A stretch of 23,469 nucleotides of DNA, taken from assembly GCA_002327305.1 (NCBI GenBank), contig DCUZ01000009.1, positions 1-23,469 of the forward strand. Reading direction: 5' to 3'. Source of the stretch: Holophagales bacterium UBA2201 (GTDB lineage Bacteria; Acidobacteriota; Thermoanaerobaculia; UBA2201). Below are positions 21,553-23,469 of the stretch, piece by piece (positions within the stretch are counted from its first letter, which is position 1; each line of letters opens with the position of its first letter). The position numbers were made by a program, and so were the translations under genes. The notes under the pieces are model-generated. The model saw nothing but the letters and a program-made list of their open reading frames with translations, was not told the DNA's origin and did no database searches.

Positions 21553-23259
21553 CAGCGCGTCCTCGAGCCGGTCCGCCATCTCCTCCACGGAGAAGGGGCG
21601 GCCGTCGTACTTGAGAACATAATCGTGGAAGTCGAGGGCGTATTCCTGCCGCAGCAGCGCGGCGAACTGCCCGGTGGAGTTCTGCTCCGCGGTGATGAGA
21701 CGCCTGGCTTTTTTCAACAAGGTCCCGGACTCCGGGTGAAGCGGCCAAACCTGCGAAAAATGGAGAAATGCAAGCCGCTTTTTCTTGAGCAGGGGGAGGG
21801 CCTCGGCGATGACGGGGAGGGTGGAGCCCCAGCCCACGATCAGGGTCCGGTAATCGGGGTCGCCGATCAGTTCGGGGGCGACCGACCGCTGCATCAGCAG
21901 TCGGTGGCGCGAGAGGCGCTTGTCCTGCATCCGCACCCGCAACTCCCGGTCCTCGATGATGTGCCCCTCCTCGTCGTGCTCGTGGGAATCGGCCGTCACC
22001 AGCCCCTCCCCGAACCCGGGAACGCCGCGGGGCGAGAGGCCGTCGAGGGTGAGGGCGTAGCGTTTGTAATCCGCCTTCGTCCGCACAAGGGCCGGCGCCG
22101 GGTCGCCATCGCCGAGGTCCGGCCACGGGATGTGGGTGAAGGAGTCCACCAGATATTGGTCGGTCAGGACCACCACCTGCGTCTGCATTGCGTCGGCGAT
22201 GTGGAAGGCCTTCCGCGACAGGGTGAAGGCCTGCTCGACGGTCCCCGGGGCGTAGAGGACGCGGGGAAACTCCCCGTGCCCGGCGTACAGGGCCAGGTTG
22301 AGGTCGCCCTGCTCGGTCCGGGTGGAGAGTCCGGTGGCGGGGCCGGGGCGCTGGGCCAGGTGGACCACCAGCGGCGTCTCGGTCATCCCGGCCAGCGACA
22401 GGCCCTCGCTCATGAGGGCGAAGCCCCCCCCGGAGGTGGTGGCCAGGGCGCGCGCCCCGGCGAACCAGGCGCCGAGGGCCATGTTGACGACGGCGATCTC
22501 GTCCTCGCACTGCTCTACGACGACATCGAAATCGTTGGAGGCGCGGGCGAGGGCGGCCAGTACGCCGGTGGAGGGGGACATCGGGTAGGCGCAGACGAAA
22601 TTGCACCCGCCGGCGAGGGCCCCGTAGGCCACGGCCTCGCTCCCGTCCAGGAGCATCTCTCCCTTCGTCGTGGGGTCCCTGGGTATGTCGATGCGGACGG
22701 CGCCCTTACCGGCCAGGGCGGCGCCGAAATCGAATCCCAAGACGAGGGCCTCGACATTGCGGCGGGCCACCTCGTCCCCCTTCCGCTCAAAGAAGGCCCC
22801 CACCCACACCATGATCTCTTCGCGGTTGAGGCCGAAGAGGGAGGCAAGCAGGCCCAGCGCGACCAGATTCACATAGATGGCGCCGCCGGCCTGCGCGGCC
22901 AGTTTCGAGAGTGGGACCTCCACCACAGGCAGGTCGGTGCCCAGCACCTCTTTCTCCCCCAGGATGACCGACCGGGCCGTCAGCCGCTCCCGGACGTGCT
23001 CGACCGCCTCCCGATCCAGCGGGACGAGGAGGTCGATGCGGTCCACGAAGGCCCCGATTCTCTGCGCCCCCACGCGCAGTTCGGTCGAATTGCTCCCCCC
23101 GCGGACGCGGGACTCGTACTCCTTGTTGGCGTACACATGGTACCCCTCGCGCTTGAGGAGGCGGATGAGGAGATGCTCGATGGTCTGGATCCCCTTCCCG
23201 GCAGCCCCGCACAGGACGACGCTGACCTCACCGGTGAAGGCGCGCTTGACACGGGCCAT
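21550..23259 (-). CDS. korA: 2-oxoacid:ferredoxin oxidoreductase, fused gamma-alpha subunit (KorA)
   Basis: The protein (569 aa) fuses the gamma domain (about 1-190: VVLCGAAGKGIQTIEHLL, ESRVRGGSNSTELRV) to the alpha domain (about 200-569: NFVCAYPMSPSTGVLAAL at 220-237, EQCEDEIAVVNMALGAWFAGARALATTSGGGFALMSEGL). With KorB it forms the 2-oxoacid:acceptor oxidoreductase of the 2-oxoglutarate type; CoA and the 2-oxoacid are handled here, TPP in KorB. AAGGAG precedes the ATG at 23259. It heads korA-korB-nitroreductase-ZIP. The substrate remains open: fused gamma-alpha enzymes also act on pyruvate or branched-chain 2-oxoacids. Confidence 0.92.
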   Translation of the reverse strand: MARVKRAFTGEVSVVLCGAAGKGIQTIEHLLIRLLKREGYHVYANKEYESRVRGGSNSTELRVGAQRIGAFVDRIDLLVPLDREAVEHVRERLTARSVILGEKEVLGTDLPVVEVPLSKLAAQAGGAIYVNLVALGLLASLFGLNREEIMVWVGAFFERKGDEVARRNVEALVLGFDFGAALAGKGAVRIDIPRDPTTKGEMLLDGSEAVAYGALAGGCNFVCAYPMSPSTGVLAALARASNDFDVVVEQCEDEIAVVNMALGAWFAGARALATTSGGGFALMSEGLSLAGMTETPLVVHLAQRPGPATGLSTRTEQGDLNLALYAGHGEFPRVLYAPGTVEQAFTLSRKAFHIADAMQTQVVVLTDQYLVDSFTHIPWPDLGDGDPAPALVRTKADYKRYALTLDGLSPRGVPGFGEGLVTADSHEHDEEGHIIEDRELRVRMQDKRLSRHRLLMQRSVAPELIGDPDYRTLIVGWGSTLPVIAEALPLLKKKRLAFLHFSQVWPLHPESGTLLKKARRLITAEQNSTGQFAALLRQEYALDFHDYVLKYDGRPFSVEEMADRLEDAL

Positions 23260-23287
23260 ACGGACTCCTTTCGAAACACCGAAGAGT

Positions 23288-23293
23288 ATTATA
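23288..23293 (-). promoter_or_regulatory. candidate -10 box upstream of korA
   Basis: A perfect TATAAT on the minus strand lies 28 bases before the korA ATG. The base positions for a -35 at 16-18 bases spacing are GC-rich and match poorly, so the promoter is weak, activator-dependent, or misread. Confidence 0.45.
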
Positions 23294-23333
23294 CCTGTTC
23301 GGGGATGGCGCGGCCCCTGGCACCCTCATGGGA

Positions 23334-23444
23334 ATGTGGGGCCGACTCTCCAGTCGGCCAATGTCGATAGGCCAAAGCCGCAGGTCGGAGGACCTGCGCA
23401 CCATCATTGGTTGTCTCATGTGGGGCCGACTCTCCAGTCGGCCA
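23334..23444. repeat. cluster of REP-like palindromes with a 27-base direct repeat
   Basis: Bases 23334-23360 and 23418-23444 are identical over 27 positions. Each copy contains the palindrome GGCCGACTCTCCAGTCGGCC (8-bp stem, 4-base loop). Between them a second, unrelated hairpin pairs CGCAGGTC with GACCTGCG around a GGAG loop (within 23380-23399). The unit sits in the non-coding region upstream of korA. The arrangement looks like dispersed repetitive extragenic palindromes; no transposase is adjacent. Confidence 0.75.
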
Positions 23445-23469
23445 CTCGTCTTTGGCCTTTTTATAATGC

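Larger units (their letters stand above)
23260..23469. other. non-coding region upstream of korA, to the window end
   Basis: These 210 bases carry the korA ribosome site, the candidate -10 box, the palindrome cluster and, at 23440-23462, a GGCCA/TGGCC pairing followed by TTTTT that is terminator-like on the plus strand. No convincing gene was found. Confidence 0.6.

Noticed and set aside
23334..23444. Possible CRISPR array
   Set aside because: There are only two 27-base copies, each self-palindromic, and the spacer-like interval itself contains a hairpin; no cas genes are near.
23462..23467. TATAAT on the plus strand at the window end
   Set aside because: No -35 match is seen at 16-18 bases and the following sequence is outside the window, so it cannot be assessed.

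Overview
The window is about 23.5 kb of GC-rich bacterial DNA (most coding rows are about two thirds G+C). It holds 18 protein-coding genes in tightly packed blocks, with no RNA genes and no gene-free stretch above 300 bases. Gene content suggests a heterotroph with anaerobic or low-potential carbon metabolism: a ferredoxin-dependent 2-oxoacid oxidoreductase and a Na+-pumping decarboxylase. The sulfatase-TPR protein and the large LVIVD-repeat/PKD protein with a C-terminal module ending in YIPAIR recall Acidobacteriota and neighbouring uncultivated phyla. I cannot fix the phylum from this sequence.

Layout from left to right. (1) 53-4027, minus strand: a compact operon cphB - cphA2-like - iadA (cyanophycinase, a short cyanophycin synthetase whose Mur-ligase half is degenerate, and isoaspartyl dipeptidase), behind a near-consensus sigma-70 promoter at 4086-4114. 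(2) 4131-5189, minus: a HEAT-repeat protein with a Lys/Gly-rich tail, with its own promoter. (3) 5297-8276, minus: a sulfatase-fold/TPR protein followed by a homocysteine S-methyltransferase-family protein. (4) 8385-12341, plus: an NTF2-like protein, then a four-gene Na+-translocating acyl-CoA decarboxylase cluster in the order alpha, gamma/delta (OadG-like), biotin carrier, beta; methylmalonyl-CoA decarboxylase fits best. (5) 12387-17948, minus: LVIVD/PKD surface protein (lower GC), NAD-dependent sugar epimerase, family 2 glycosyltransferase. (6) 18005-19234, minus: cyclophilin and an exported SagB/ThcOx-type flavoprotein. (7) 19312-23259, minus: KorA (fused gamma-alpha), KorB, nitroreductase and ZIP metal transporter, apparently one transcription unit. 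(8) 23334-23444: a cluster of short palindromes with a 27-base direct repeat.

How the genes may work together. CphB releases beta-Asp-Arg dipeptides from cyanophycin. A CphA2-type enzyme could re-polymerise these dipeptides, and IadA could split them to Asp and Arg, so the three genes form a self-contained dipeptide-level storage cycle. Arg- and Asp-derived carbon could then pass through 2-oxoglutarate (KorAB) to succinyl-CoA, and after rearrangement to methylmalonyl-CoA could be decarboxylated with Na+ export. That link is inference; no mutase or epimerase for it lies in the window.

The most interesting observations are the CphA2-like cluster in a genome that does not look cyanobacterial, the Glu in place of the metal-bridging Lys in IadA, a Thr in the sulfatase nucleophile position, a glycosyltransferase lacking its expected acidic metal motif, and the lower-GC LVIVD/PKD gene.
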